NCBI GenBank assembly: GCA_002304445.1
Contig: NEVA01000004.1
Coordinates: forward strand, 124,001 to 188,000
From: Opitutia bacterium Tous-C4FEB
GTDB taxonomy: Bacteria > Verrucomicrobiota > Verrucomicrobiia > Opitutales > Opitutaceae
Length of the DNA stretch: 64,000 nucleotides
Reading direction: 5' to 3'
Part shown: piece by piece, positions 27,210-36,198 of the stretch
How the letters are laid out: each line of letters begins with the position of its first letter
Position numbering within the stretch: position 1 is the stretch's first letter
Translations under genes and position numbers: made by a program
The notes under the pieces: model-generated
Told to the model about the DNA's origin: nothing
The model's database searches: none
What the model saw: the letters and a program-made list of their open reading frames with translations, nothing else

Positions 27210-27563
27210 CTAGTTGTCGAAGCACAGGCGCGCAGGTGGCTCGCGCTCGGCGGGGCCGGTTCCGATGGGCACCTTTCGGGTAGCATCGGCCACGGCTTGG
27301 CGGGTCGAAACGCCCGGAATGGTTCTACGGGCGGTCGGGTCGCGGTTTTTCGATTGGTCGGCGCTCTCGCCCAGAGATGCGCAGGCTTGGCAAAGTTGCT
27401 CGTGATCGGCCTCGAGTTCGCGACGGAGACTGGGGGCGGCGTTATTCTTTTCCCGGATGATATCCCGGTTCTTGTTCCTGAACGTCCGTTCGGGGTAGGA
27501 GCGGGAGACGCCCGAATTGACGCCGAGCAGACGCCGGCGGCGCTCTAGCCCGTTTTCGTTCAC
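27210..27563 (-). CDS. Hypothetical protein, about 117 residues, GTG start
   Basis: An open frame on the minus strand from a GTG at 27563. Codon third positions are strongly C/G-rich, as in the real genes around it, which argues for coding. The product is basic and hydrophilic with an amphipathic helix-like stretch (SLRRELEADHEQLCQACASL) and no membrane span or signal. I do not recognise a family. The start is uncertain. The gene is convergent with the SGNH hydrolase operon. Confidence 0.4.
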   Translation of the reverse strand: MNENGLERRRRLLGVNSGVSRSYPERTFRNKNRDIIREKNNAAPSLRRELEADHEQLCQACASLGESADQSKNRDPTARRTIPGVSTRQAVADATRKVPIGTGPAEREPPARLCFDN

Positions 27564-27602
27564 GAGTGAAAAAGCGAGAGTGTGAAGTTGGCCGAGGTGC
27601 TG

Positions 27603-27845
27603 CTACTCCGGCCCCACGTAGGCGAAGCGTGGCGTCACGCTACCGTCGGGCAGCGTGACGGTAGAGGTGAACATCGCCTGCGGGCGGACCCAAAGGCTGA
27701 AGTCGCCGTAGAGGAGTTTGTAGACGACAAGGAGTTCCTCGGTCTCGGAGTGACGGGCCAGGGCAATGACTTGGTAGTCTTGGCCTTTGTAGTGGCGGTA
27801 GCGGCCGGGGCGGGGCTCGGCGGGGAGCGGGGCGGAGGAGCTCAT
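27603..27845 (-). CDS. DUF1653 family small protein
   Basis: An 80-residue soluble protein with the family pattern YRHYKGQDYQVIALARHSET, then ELLVVYKLLYGDFSLWVRP and a final RFAYVG. These residues define the compact beta-rich DUF1653 domain, present in many bacteria with unknown function. The length is normal for the family. Its ATG overlaps the stop of a 54-codon upstream frame by ATGA. Confidence 0.85.
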   Translation of the reverse strand: MSSSAPLPAEPRPGRYRHYKGQDYQVIALARHSETEELLVVYKLLYGDFSLWVRPQAMFTSTVTLPDGSVTPRFAYVGPE

Positions 27846-28006
27846 GGGGACTTTGGTTGGAGACGAGCACCCCGCAGCGCGTCGCGGGCGGAATCACCGT
27901 CCGTAAATGGAGCGTTGGCAGATTTCACCCCGGTGAATTTACCAAAGAAACCGGATTTGGTTTTTGGATCCGGGGGCCGGCGTTGAGTTGGGATCTTGGC
28001 TTTCAT
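27842..28006 (-). CDS. Possible 54-residue basic peptide upstream of the DUF1653 gene
   Basis: A minus-strand frame from the ATG at 28006 whose TGA overlaps the DUF1653 start in ATGA, an arrangement typical of coupled genes. The product is basic and Pro/Lys-rich at the start (MKAKIPTQRRPPDPK) with no recognisable domain. Codon bias is mixed, so it may be a chance frame. Confidence 0.3.
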   Translation of the reverse strand: MKAKIPTQRRPPDPKTKSGFFGKFTGVKSANAPFTDGDSARDALRGARLQPKSP

Positions 28007-28238
28007 GATGGAACTGCACGCCGTGAAGGGAGCAGCGCAAGGGTGGAGTGCGACCAAATAGGTTGTTCGAGGTATTCAGTGGGGCGTGACGGCAACACGC
28101 CGGCAATGAGCAGGCTCAAAATCTTACGGGCCGCGACGACAAGGCCGCAAACGCACGACGAGGGCGTCGCATCTACAGAACGTGGCTCAGAATCGAGGTG
28201 GTGACTTCGAAGAAACGGACGACGGCAGAGACGCCGCC

Positions 28239-30275
28239 CTACTTGGCTTCGACGCGGAGGATGCCCTTCATCAGGGCGGCGTGGCCGGGGAAGCTGCAGA
28301 TGTAGTCGTAGTCGCCCGGGGTGCTCGGCGCGATGAAGTAGATTGTGTCGCTGGTCTCGGGTTGGACGACGCTCGTGTGAAAAAGAACGTCGGCGGAATC
28401 GGGCACGTAACTCTTGGCGGCGCCGTCGAGGCCGAGGGCGAGCGCGGCGGCGCCCACGTCCTGGCCTTTGCCGGGGGCGCAGAGGACGAAGTTATGCAGC
28501 ATGTCGTCGGTGTTTTTGAAGATAAGTCGGATGCGCGTGCCGGCTTTGACGGTGAGCAAGGTCTGGTCGAACTTCAGGCCGGGTTGGGTGCCGAGGAGAA
28601 ACTGTCGGTCGCCCTCGCTGTTGGGCCAATCGGTGGGCTGCTTGATCGGGTGTTTGGCGGTGTGCCCGAGGGCGACGGCGGAAACGGCGGCGGCGCAAAT
28701 CTCGGCGGCGTTGGGCTCGATGGGAATGATACGATCGCCGGGAGCGAACCGGTTGAGCGTGTAATACGCGATCGGGTGGAGGACGGCGTCGCCCCCGGTG
28801 GCGGCGCGCACGCCGGAGGCCTTGATCTCGTGGATGTAGCCCTCGCGCAGGCAGACGGCGGCGAGGCGCACGCTGAGACCGTCGGGTGCGACGACCACTT
28901 TGCGCACGGGGCACGCGAGGCGGTCGATCGGCGCGGCGCCATAGGCGGCGTGATAGTTGTAGGTGAAACCGGCGATGCTGTAGCTCGCGGGATTCCCGGC
29001 GGTCGCGCGGTCGACGGGCGCGGTGAACGTGAGCAGAAAACCATCGGGCTGGGCCTTGATTTCTTTGATCTCGAGCGGGGTCGCGCCGGTCCACGTCACG
29101 CGTTCGATGCCGTATTGTTTCGGGCCGACGGAGCCCCAACCGCGGGCGGTTTCGCCGACAAACATCGTGGCGTTCTCGCCGAATTCCATGCGCAGAATGC
29201 CGCTGTCGAAACCCTCGCGGAAGGCGTAGGCCGCGCCCTGCCAGACGCCCTGCACCTGCTCGAGGGAGACGCGCATGAGTTTGCTCTGGCCCTGGTCGCC
29301 GATGAAAAACTGGCCGCCGAACGGCCCGAATTTTCCACCGGTGCGATCTTCGATCATGGCGGAGTTGGAGATGCCCAGCACGGCGTGCGGCAACCAGACG
29401 GCGGGGGCTTTCAAGCCGGGGAGTTTCTTGGCGACAACGTGCATGGGTTGCTCGAAGTCGGAGATATGCTCGGGGCGAACCGACACGGTCGAGCCGGGCA
29501 GTTTGGACCACGTGAGGCCGGCGGGATGGCCGATGAAGTCGCCGGATTCGATGTGGGTGATTTTACCGGAACCGACCCACTCGCCCTGATTGTCGGTGGT
29601 GAACCAAGCGCCTTGGGAACTGACGGCGAATCCGGCGGGCGAGCGCAGGCCGGCGGCGATGGGCGAGAGCTGGCCGTCGGGCGTGATCTCGACCATCCAG
29701 CCGCGCCAAGGCACAGGGGCCTGCGTGGCTCCGCCAAAGGCGACGTTGAGGGTGACGCGCAGGTTGCCGTTGGGCGCGAGCACCGGGCCGAAGGCGTATT
29801 CGTGGTAGCTGCCGGAGATGGGGAATTTCGCGACGGTTTCAAACACGTCGGCGCGCCCGTCACCGTCGGTGTCGACGAGGCGGGTGAGCTCCTGGCGCTG
29901 GGCGACGTAGAACCCGCCCTTGGGTGCCGCGATGATCCCGAGCGGTTCGTGGAGGCCTTGGGCAAAAAGGGAATAGCGCGGCTTAGGCTCGGCGTCGTAA
30001 GCGCCGTCGATCCACCAGACCTCGCCGCGGCGGGTGGTGACGAGCAGGCGCGCCGGGGCGACGGCGACGATACCGCTGACCTCGAGCACGATGGCGTCGG
30101 GCACGGGGAGCGGGGTGCGTTGCCAATAGCGACTCTCGGCGGCGGTGAGCGCTTCGGAAGGCTTGATGAAGCGTTCGGCGGCGGAGGGGTTGTTGGTCTG
30201 CGCGAATGCGAAGAACGGAACGGCGAAGCCGGCGAGAACCGAGAACGTGAGCGGAAAAGAGAGGGGGCGCTTCAT
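28239..30275 (-). CDS. Exported sugar-dehydrogenase-like beta-propeller with C-terminal cupredoxin
   Basis: About 678 residues with a signal peptide ending near FAFAQ. Residues ~50-420 resemble the glucose/sorbosone-dehydrogenase / 'membrane-bound dehydrogenase' propeller (RLVDTDGDGRADVFE, QFFIGDQGQSKLMRV). A linker beta-domain follows, then a plastocyanin/azurin-like domain with a full type-1 copper set: His594 in MLHNF, Cys660, His665 and Met669 in CSFPGHAALM. No CxxCH haem motif is seen. The copper domain could pass electrons from sugar oxidation to the respiratory chain. I chose the ATG at 30275, which gives a clean signal peptide and leaves 8 nt to the upstream gene. Enzyme activity is inferred. 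Confidence 0.8.
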   Translation of the reverse strand: MKRPLSFPLTFSVLAGFAVPFFAFAQTNNPSAAERFIKPSEALTAAESRYWQRTPLPVPDAIVLEVSGIVAVAPARLLVTTRRGEVWWIDGAYDAEPKPRYSLFAQGLHEPLGIIAAPKGGFYVAQRQELTRLVDTDGDGRADVFETVAKFPISGSYHEYAFGPVLAPNGNLRVTLNVAFGGATQAPVPWRGWMVEITPDGQLSPIAAGLRSPAGFAVSSQGAWFTTDNQGEWVGSGKITHIESGDFIGHPAGLTWSKLPGSTVSVRPEHISDFEQPMHVVAKKLPGLKAPAVWLPHAVLGISNSAMIEDRTGGKFGPFGGQFFIGDQGQSKLMRVSLEQVQGVWQGAAYAFREGFDSGILRMEFGENATMFVGETARGWGSVGPKQYGIERVTWTGATPLEIKEIKAQPDGFLLTFTAPVDRATAGNPASYSIAGFTYNYHAAYGAAPIDRLACPVRKVVVAPDGLSVRLAAVCLREGYIHEIKASGVRAATGGDAVLHPIAYYTLNRFAPGDRIIPIEPNAAEICAAAVSAVALGHTAKHPIKQPTDWPNSEGDRQFLLGTQPGLKFDQTLLTVKAGTRIRLIFKNTDDMLHNFVLCAPGKGQDVGAAALALGLDGAAKSYVPDSADVLFHTSVVQPETSDTIYFIAPSTPGDYDYICSFPGHAALMKGILRVEAK

Positions 30276-30283
30276 GGGGAAAA

Positions 30284-32110
30284 TTACCAAACGAGCGAAT
30301 ACGTGAGGGTGCGGTCGACCTTGCCGCCGGAGATGGGAATGGTGACTTGCTGGCGGCCTTGGCGCGTGCGAACGGTGGGTTTCAAGGCGCTATCCTTCGG
30401 CAGATCGACGTAGTAGGCGCGGTCGCCGACGATCCAGCCGCGGCCGTCGGGTTGCGGAGTGATGGTCGCGGCCTCGGCGAGAAGTATATGGGTTTCCCAC
30501 GAGGTGTTGCGACCGACGAGGGTGAGGGTGCGGGTGAGGCTGCGGCCGTCGGCGGCGGGGGTAATCCGATCGCGGATGGAGAGATCGCCGAGTTTGCTGA
30601 GAAACGTCGGCGAGCCGTCGGCCGCGAGTGTGTAGCCCTGCGAAGACCAAAGGGCATCGGGGGTGTCGGGCCAATCGTAGGCGGAGCGTTCGAGGAGGGC
30701 GACGGTGGGTTTTGCGTTGAGGGTAAGGGCGGGGCCGGCGGGTTCGGCGAGTTGGGGTTCGCCGCGGCCTTCCCACATGTCGACGGTGTCGAGGAAGGCT
30801 CCGCGCCAAGCGCGGAGAAGGGTGCCGGCCTCGAGGTCGTAGGCGTAGTGCGCGCCGCCGGGGGAGCCGACGCTAAGGGCGTAGAGGCGCTTTTTAGGCT
30901 CGAAGGGAACGAAACCGCGTTGAAGGCGCGGGCGGTCGGTGGGTTCGATGAGCAGGGTTTTTTTGACCGGTGCTTTGGCGGCGGGGTCAACGTAGGTGAG
31001 CGACTGCGGCGCGAGGCTGACCCCGCGGACGCCGATCTTGAGCGACGGGCGGCCGCTGCGGGCTTGGCGGTAGTCGAGTTGGAACGGGTGGTCGCCGGCC
31101 GGCAACGTGAGGGTGCGGCCGTCGCCGCCCAGCTCGAGCGGGGAGATCGCGGTCTCGCCGGCGATGAGGAGGCGGGCGGGGTTACGGGTCTCGGTGGTGA
31201 ACGTGTAGGTGTCGGCGCGGGCGAGGTGGATCGTGCCCTTGATCACCAAGGCGGACTTGCCGGATTTCTCCATGGGCAGAAGGCTGAGGGCGTCCAAGGT
31301 ACCGGTCGCAGTCGGCGGCGTGGAGTAATCGCCGAGGCCATTTTTTTCACCGGTGCGGAGTTCATAGGTGAGGCCGGAGGTGGTGACGGGCGGAGTGTCG
31401 AAACGGAGGGCGGAGAGGCGGCGGATCGCGATCGGGCCATGGTCGCCCTGAATCATGATGGGGCCGCGGGAAGCCTCGGGTCCGGTTTCAAAGAGCGCGC
31501 TGCGGGTCGGGCCGGTGACCTCGACGTTTTCGTGGATCAGAAAATCGTTGAGGAGGACCCGGACGAACTTGGCGTTGGCGATTTTTTTGCCGTCGGCATC
31601 AAAGCGCGGGGCGCGAAATTCTACCCGAAGATTTTGCCAAAGGCCGGGCGCGCGGGAGGCGTTGGCGCGGGGCGCGAAGCCGTCGTAGCTCTCCTTGCCC
31701 TTGCCGCGGGCGGCGTCCCAGCGGTGATAGATGGCGCCGCAGTCGATGTCTTGCGGAACCTTTTTCCCCCAGCTGTCGAAGAGCTGAATCTCGTAGCGAC
31801 CCATGAGGTAGACACCGGAGTTGGAGCCGGGGGTGAGCAGGAAATCGAGTTCGAGCTCGAGATCGCCATGGTCCCAGGCGGTGACGAGGTGGGCGCGGTT
31901 TTCCTTGGTGGTATTGTTGACGAGGATGCCGTCGCCCGGGAGTCCGATGAGTTTCTTTTCGATGCGCGGATCGCCCCCGAGGCCGGATGCGACCTGCCAA
32001 TTTGCGCCGAGCGGTTTGAAATCGTCGGCGACCGAAGGCCGCGGCGTTTGGGCCGGGAGACTGCAAGCGAGGAAGAGGCCGGCGACCAGGCTGAGGGATG
32101 AAATCTTCAT
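30284..32110 (-). CDS. Secreted DUF1080 / 3-keto-disaccharide hydrolase domain protein
   Basis: A 608-residue exported protein with a signal peptide ending near SLPAQ. The N-terminal DUF1080 domain (about 28-230) is a concanavalin-like fold with SGVYLMGRYEIQLFDSWGK and AIYHRWDAARGKG. A PA14-like beta-domain follows (about 240-370), then a C-terminal region of unknown fold. DUF1080 proteins include 3-keto-glycoside hydrolases that cleave sugars oxidised at C3. The next gene, 8 nt downstream, encodes a copper-domain sugar-dehydrogenase-like protein, so oxidation and then cleavage of the keto-sugar outside the cytoplasm is plausible. Confidence 0.8.
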   Translation of the reverse strand: MKISSLSLVAGLFLACSLPAQTPRPSVADDFKPLGANWQVASGLGGDPRIEKKLIGLPGDGILVNNTTKENRAHLVTAWDHGDLELELDFLLTPGSNSGVYLMGRYEIQLFDSWGKKVPQDIDCGAIYHRWDAARGKGKESYDGFAPRANASRAPGLWQNLRVEFRAPRFDADGKKIANAKFVRVLLNDFLIHENVEVTGPTRSALFETGPEASRGPIMIQGDHGPIAIRRLSALRFDTPPVTTSGLTYELRTGEKNGLGDYSTPPTATGTLDALSLLPMEKSGKSALVIKGTIHLARADTYTFTTETRNPARLLIAGETAISPLELGGDGRTLTLPAGDHPFQLDYRQARSGRPSLKIGVRGVSLAPQSLTYVDPAAKAPVKKTLLIEPTDRPRLQRGFVPFEPKKRLYALSVGSPGGAHYAYDLEAGTLLRAWRGAFLDTVDMWEGRGEPQLAEPAGPALTLNAKPTVALLERSAYDWPDTPDALWSSQGYTLAADGSPTFLSKLGDLSIRDRITPAADGRSLTRTLTLVGRNTSWETHILLAEAATITPQPDGRGWIVGDRAYYVDLPKDSALKPTVRTRQGRQQVTIPISGGKVDRTLTYSLVW

Positions 32111-32200
32111 GGGGAAAAGGGAGTAAACAAGGGGAACGAAGCGACGGCGCCGGGCAAACCTTTACCCGGAGACGTCGAAATTAAACACGAACGGTCGGTA

Positions 32201-33310
32201 CTACTTTAGCGTTGAGTCGAAGAGCCGGTAGGCGGTCTCGCGTTGGGCGTCGGGGAAGTCGTGCTCGCTGTCGGGGTGGGCAACGGTGAGCCGGGCGGCG
32301 GCGTTGAACAGCGCGTAAACGTCGCGCGCGGAAGCGACGACGCGCTCGACGGAGGACCACTGGAAATTGGAATCGCGGAGCGGAGCGCTCACGAAGACGG
32401 GGCGGGGGGCGAGGGCGCCGAGGATCTCGTGGAAGTCGAAGGGGATGTCGGCGAGGCGGCTGGCGTAGTTGAGCAGGCGCGGCATGTAGCGCTCTTGGCA
32501 CCAGCCCTTCTCGGGCGCCCAGACGGCGGGTTTCCCGCCATAGTAATCGAGGTAGGAATCGAAGCCGCAGCTGGAAACGATGGCGGAGATGCGTGGTTCG
32601 AAGACGGCGGTGTAAAGGGCGTTGTGGCCGCCGAGCGAGTGCCCGATGGCGCCGAAGCCGGCGGAGGTTTTCACAAACGGAAGCGACTCCAACAGGTCGA
32701 GGGCGCGGCTGTTGTCCCAGATGGCTTTCATGGTGCCACTGGCGTAGCCGAGGCCCTTGAGGTCGGGCGTGTAGTTGGCGAGATGCGGGTAGGCGGGCGC
32801 GATCGCGACGTAGCCGCGGGCGGCGAGTTCGCTGGCGTATTGACGGTTGGGTTTTCCGCCGAGACCGACGACGACACCGGCGCCGGCGGTTTGGTCGGTG
32901 GGGTGGAGGCAGAGAACAGCGGGAAACGTGCGCGCGGTGGCGGCGTCGGCGACGAGCGCGGCTTTTGGGATACAGAGAAAGGCGGGAGTCCGGCTACCGG
33001 GTTCGGATTGGTAGGTGATGCGGCGGATGACGTAGGTACCGCGGTCAATTTCCTCTTCGACGCGCACGTCGAGCGCCACGCGTTTGGCTGAGGTCGCGCC
33101 GGGAAAGGATCCCATCACGGTTTCCATGCCGCGCACGATCTCCGCGCGGCGCTGTTGCCAATCGGCCGGGGTGCGCACGGGGGCAGAAGCACCCGAAGCA
33201 TCGCGAACCAGCAGCAGCTGGTCGCGCGGCAGACGCGGTGGCTCGACGGCGGCGGCGAAGGACACGAAGGCGAAAGCGGTGAGGACGAGTTGCGGAAAGG
33301 GGAAACGCAT
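32201..33310 (-). CDS. Secreted alpha/beta-hydrolase (dienelactone-hydrolase/acetyl-esterase-like)
   Basis: A 369-residue exported protein with a signal peptide of about 21 residues. The alpha/beta-hydrolase core has the nucleophile elbow GHSLGG, an oxyanion-side PAVLCLHPTD loop and a late catalytic His in HPDSEHDF. Similar proteins act as acetyl or glucuronoyl esterases on plant and algal glycans. It is the first gene of a three-gene minus-strand group, 90 nt before the DUF1080 gene, so a de-esterifying step before oxidation or cleavage is a reasonable guess. Confidence 0.8.
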   Translation of the reverse strand: MRFPFPQLVLTAFAFVSFAAAVEPPRLPRDQLLLVRDASGASAPVRTPADWQQRRAEIVRGMETVMGSFPGATSAKRVALDVRVEEEIDRGTYVIRRITYQSEPGSRTPAFLCIPKAALVADAATARTFPAVLCLHPTDQTAGAGVVVGLGGKPNRQYASELAARGYVAIAPAYPHLANYTPDLKGLGYASGTMKAIWDNSRALDLLESLPFVKTSAGFGAIGHSLGGHNALYTAVFEPRISAIVSSCGFDSYLDYYGGKPAVWAPEKGWCQERYMPRLLNYASRLADIPFDFHEILGALAPRPVFVSAPLRDSNFQWSSVERVVASARDVYALFNAAARLTVAHPDSEHDFPDAQRETAYRLFDSTLK

Positions 33311-33486
33311 GGGTGGGGGGGGGCGGGGCGCGCGACGATCGGTTGCGCTGGCTGGAACGCATAAGCGCGGTCAGGACCGGTGGCGGAGTCAAGCCAGCGG
33401 GCCGGGTGAGGATCGATAAGTGGCACGGGTGACTCGCCTGAGCGTATCGCAGGGCGAGGTCTCCGACCCTCCCTTCCCGCCAGACA

Positions 33487-33512
33487 AAAACCGATCGGGG
33501 CAAAGCCCGATC
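33487..33512 (-). terminator. Intrinsic terminator of the sugar ABC operon
   Basis: On the minus strand GATCGGG and CCCGATC (7-bp stem, 33493-33512) are followed by GG and a T5 run. It lies about 85 nt beyond the stop of the ATPase gene, right after a second perfect hairpin, and should end the three-gene transport operon. Confidence 0.65.
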
Positions 33513-33518
33513 AGGTGG

Positions 33519-33540
33519 AGCCCGATGTCGCCATCGGGCT
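33519..33540. repeat. Perfect hairpin AGCCCGATG/CATCGGGCT, repeated near 42764
   Basis: A 9-bp perfect stem with a 4-nt loop. The same stem sequence is the core of the terminator at 42761-42786. It may be a short dispersed intergenic repeat or a favoured terminator core. Here it lacks its own T-run and is paired with the adjacent terminator hairpin. Confidence 0.5.
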
Positions 33541-33595
33541 TCCGCCGATGTCCGGCTCCGTCGTGACCTGAGCGCCCCGCCCAAGTTCCATAAGC

Positions 33596-35089
33596 TCAGG
33601 CGGCGGCGGGGAAGCCGGCCATCAATTGCATGAGGGCCGCTTCGCTGAAGGCAGCGTGGGGGAGTTCGCCCGCGAGCGCGCCTTGACGCATGACCAGAAT
33701 CCGCCGGCAGAGGCCGATCAATTCGGGAAGCTCGGAGGACACGACGAGGAGCGCTTTGCCCTCGCAGGCGAGCTCGTCGAGCAATTGGTAAATCTCGGCC
33801 TTCGCGCCGACGTCGACCCCGCGCGTGGGTTCGTCGATGAGGAGCACGTCGCAGTCCCGGGCGAGCCATTTGGCGAGGGCGATCTTTTGTTGATTACCGC
33901 CGCTGAGGCCGGCCGTGATCGTTTCCATCGAGGGGGTTTTTACGCGGAGGCGCGTGGCATAGCGCGCGGTGAGGGTCGCTTCGGCGGCGCGCCGGACAAA
34001 ACCGAAGCGCGTGAGCAACGGCAGCGCGGCGAGGGCGGTGTTTTCGCGGCAGTTCAGTCCGAGGACGAGACCTTGGCGCTTCCGATCTTCCGGGACGAGT
34101 CCGAGGCCGGCGGCAAGGGCTTGTTCGACGGAGCCGAGGGCAAGCGGGCGGTCGTTGATGCGGACCTCGCCGGTGGCGGCTGGATCAAGGCCGAAGAGGG
34201 CTTGCACTACTTCGCTGCGACCGGCGCCGACAATGCCGGCCAGACCGACGATTTCGCCGGCGCGGACCGAAAGCGGAATGTTGGTGAAATGGCCCGGCGA
34301 CGTGAGGGCGGTTGCGCTCAATCGGACCGGGCCGAGTTCGCGGGTGAGATGGGCGGGCGTGTGGGCGCGGAGTTCGCGGCCGATCATTTGGGTGACGACG
34401 CGGGCCGGCGTGGTCGAGGTGATGGCCTCGGTGGCGATATGGCGGCCATCGCGGAGGACGGTGATATGATCGCAGAGGGCGAAGAGCTCCTCGAGGCGAT
34501 GCGACACATAGATGAGGGTGAGGCCGCGGGCCTTCAGCTCGCGGACGAGGCGGAAAAGATCGGCGGTCTCGGCGGCGGAGAGCGAGCTCGTGGGCTCGTC
34601 CATCACGATGATCTGCGCGCCGGTGCCGACGGCGGCGGCGATCTGAACGAGTTGTTCGCGACCAGTGGAAAGGGTGCCGATCGGAATGTCGGGATCGATG
34701 TCGGCGCCGACGGCGGCGAGCAAGGCGCGGGCGCGGGCGCGGAGGGCGGAGCGGTCGATAAAGCCGCGGCGACGAGGAAAGTCTCCGAGGCAGAGGTTTT
34801 CGGCGACCGAGAGGTTGGGGCAGAACGCGAGTTCTTGGTGGACCATCGCGATGCCGAGTTCGCGGGCGGCGAGCGGGGTGGTGGGTGCAACCGGCCGGCC
34901 GTCGATGAAGATCTGGCCGGAATCGGCGGTGTAAACGCCGGCGAGGATTTTCCCGAGGGTGCTTTTGCCGGCGCCGTTTTCACCGATGAGCGCGTGGCAG
35001 GTGCCGCGCTCGACGGTGAGGGAGACGCCGTCGAGCGCGAGGACGCCAGGGAAGCGCTTGGTGATCTGGCGGAACTCTAGGAAGGGCAC
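33596..35089 (-). CDS. Sugar ABC transporter ATPase, two fused ABC domains (RbsA/MglA type)
   Basis: A 497-residue cytoplasmic ATPase with two ABC cassettes. The first has Walker A GENGAGKST, a signature-region TLSTGREQLVQIA and Walker B IIVMDEPTSSL. The second has a degenerate Walker A (GIVGAGRSE), the signature LSGGNQQK and Walker B VLLIDEPTRGVD. This is the normal form for ribose/galactose-type importers. It is the last gene of a permease, binding-protein, ATPase operon on the minus strand. The start is a GTG at 35089. The terminator at 33487-33512 follows. Confidence 0.92.
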   Translation of the reverse strand: MPFLEFRQITKRFPGVLALDGVSLTVERGTCHALIGENGAGKSTLGKILAGVYTADSGQIFIDGRPVAPTTPLAARELGIAMVHQELAFCPNLSVAENLCLGDFPRRRGFIDRSALRARARALLAAVGADIDPDIPIGTLSTGREQLVQIAAAVGTGAQIIVMDEPTSSLSAAETADLFRLVRELKARGLTLIYVSHRLEELFALCDHITVLRDGRHIATEAITSTTPARVVTQMIGRELRAHTPAHLTRELGPVRLSATALTSPGHFTNIPLSVRAGEIVGLAGIVGAGRSEVVQALFGLDPAATGEVRINDRPLALGSVEQALAAGLGLVPEDRKRQGLVLGLNCRENTALAALPLLTRFGFVRRAAEATLTARYATRLRVKTPSMETITAGLSGGNQQKIALAKWLARDCDVLLIDEPTRGVDVGAKAEIYQLLDELACEGKALLVVSSELPELIGLCRRILVMRQGALAGELPHAAFSEAALMQLMAGFPAAA

Positions 35090-35173
35090 GGGGCCAAGGG
35101 TGAATCGGAGGCAGGCCGGTGGTGGCCGGCCGTGCGCCCAAAGAGGGCGGGTCGGAGGCCCGGCCCTAGGTTT

Positions 35174-36130
35174 TTACTTCGGGAGCCACTTGTCCCAGTT
35201 TTTGGCGAAGGCGTCCACGTTGTCTTTGGTCACGGGGATGAGGGCGCTGATGTCTTTGACGGCGACCGGGTCTTTCTTGAGGACGATTTTGTTAATGAGG
35301 TGCTCGACGGATTTGTAGCCCCACTCGTAGCACTGTTGCGCAAGGAGCACGGGGACGTGGCCGCTGCGGATGTAGGCGAGCTGCGCGGGCAGAGCGTCGA
35401 CGGCGACGCACTTGACGGTGCCGGGTTGCCACTTGAGGGCGTTCTCGGTGAACAGCGGCCAGCCACCGATCATGGCCCAGCCGGTGATGTCGGGGTTGGC
35501 CTGCATGACCTGCTCGACCTTGGCGGCGGCGTCCTGCGCGGTCTCTTTGTGATAATAAGCGTCGCGAATCGTGATGCCCGGATACTTTTTGGCGGCCTCG
35601 CGCACGCCTCGGACGCGGATCTGGAGGTTCGGGGCATTTTGGTTGCCGGCAAGGATGGCGACGACGCCACGGCCGTTCATGATTTTGGCGAGTTCGTCCA
35701 TGACTTGGGCGCCGCAAAGCAGGTCGTCGACACCGTAAGTGACGAAGCGCTTGGAAGCGGGGGCATCGGAGTCGAAGGTGGCGACGGGCACGCCGTTTTT
35801 GACGGCGGAGTTAATGGCGTCGGTCAGTTTGTTGGCGTCGGAGCAAGCGACGGCAATGCCCTCGGCGCCGGTGAGGACGAGTTGCTCGATGGCCTCGGCC
35901 TGTTTCTGGGCGTCTTCCTCGTTGGGGGTACGCCAGTCGATCTTGATGGTCAGTTTGTGTTTGGCGCCGAGTTCCTTGGCGGCGTCAACCGCACCGACGC
36001 GGGCGGCTTGGAAGACGGGGTTGCCTTGGGATTTGGCGACGAGACCGATGGTGATGGTGCGGGATTTTTCGGCGGCTTGGGCTACCGAGGCGAACGCGAG
36101 GGCGAGAGCGGCGAGGAGGATTTTCTGCAT
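35174..36130 (-). CDS. Periplasmic sugar-binding protein (RbsB type)
   Basis: A 318-residue protein with a signal peptide ending near AQAAE and the two-lobed type I periplasmic-binding fold (TIGLVAKSQGNPVFQAA, GAEGIAVACSDANKL, TFDSDAP). Such proteins deliver pentoses, hexoses or inositols to an RbsC/RbsA importer. It lies 84 nt upstream of the ATPase gene and 68 nt downstream of the permease gene. The exact sugar cannot be told. Confidence 0.9.
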   Translation of the reverse strand: MQKILLAALALAFASVAQAAEKSRTITIGLVAKSQGNPVFQAARVGAVDAAKELGAKHKLTIKIDWRTPNEEDAQKQAEAIEQLVLTGAEGIAVACSDANKLTDAINSAVKNGVPVATFDSDAPASKRFVTYGVDDLLCGAQVMDELAKIMNGRGVVAILAGNQNAPNLQIRVRGVREAAKKYPGITIRDAYYHKETAQDAAAKVEQVMQANPDITGWAMIGGWPLFTENALKWQPGTVKCVAVDALPAQLAYIRSGHVPVLLAQQCYEWGYKSVEHLINKIVLKKDPVAVKDISALIPVTKDNVDAFAKNWDKWLPK

Positions 36131-36198
36131 GGGAGGGGGAAGTTTTGAACGAGGAAAAAGGGGGGAACGAGGGCGACAGGGGCCAGGTTTTTTGGAAA

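Larger units (their letters stand above)
33311..33595. other. Intergenic region with two hairpins between the esterase and sugar-ABC genes
   Basis: This 285-nt stretch holds no credible gene. The half nearest the esterase presumably carries its promoter. The other half carries two stem-loops at 33493-33540 that follow the sugar-ABC ATPase gene. No other element was recognised. Confidence 0.5.

Noticed and set aside
28182-30413. A 743-codon plus-strand frame opposite the cupredoxin-dehydrogenase gene
   Set aside because: Low-complexity Gly/Asp/Arg product without motifs, while the minus strand encodes a signal peptide, a propeller and a full copper site.
33626-35080. A 484-codon frame opposite the sugar ABC ATPase
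   Set aside because: The minus strand has complete Walker A, signature and Walker B motifs twice; the opposite frame is a composition artefact.
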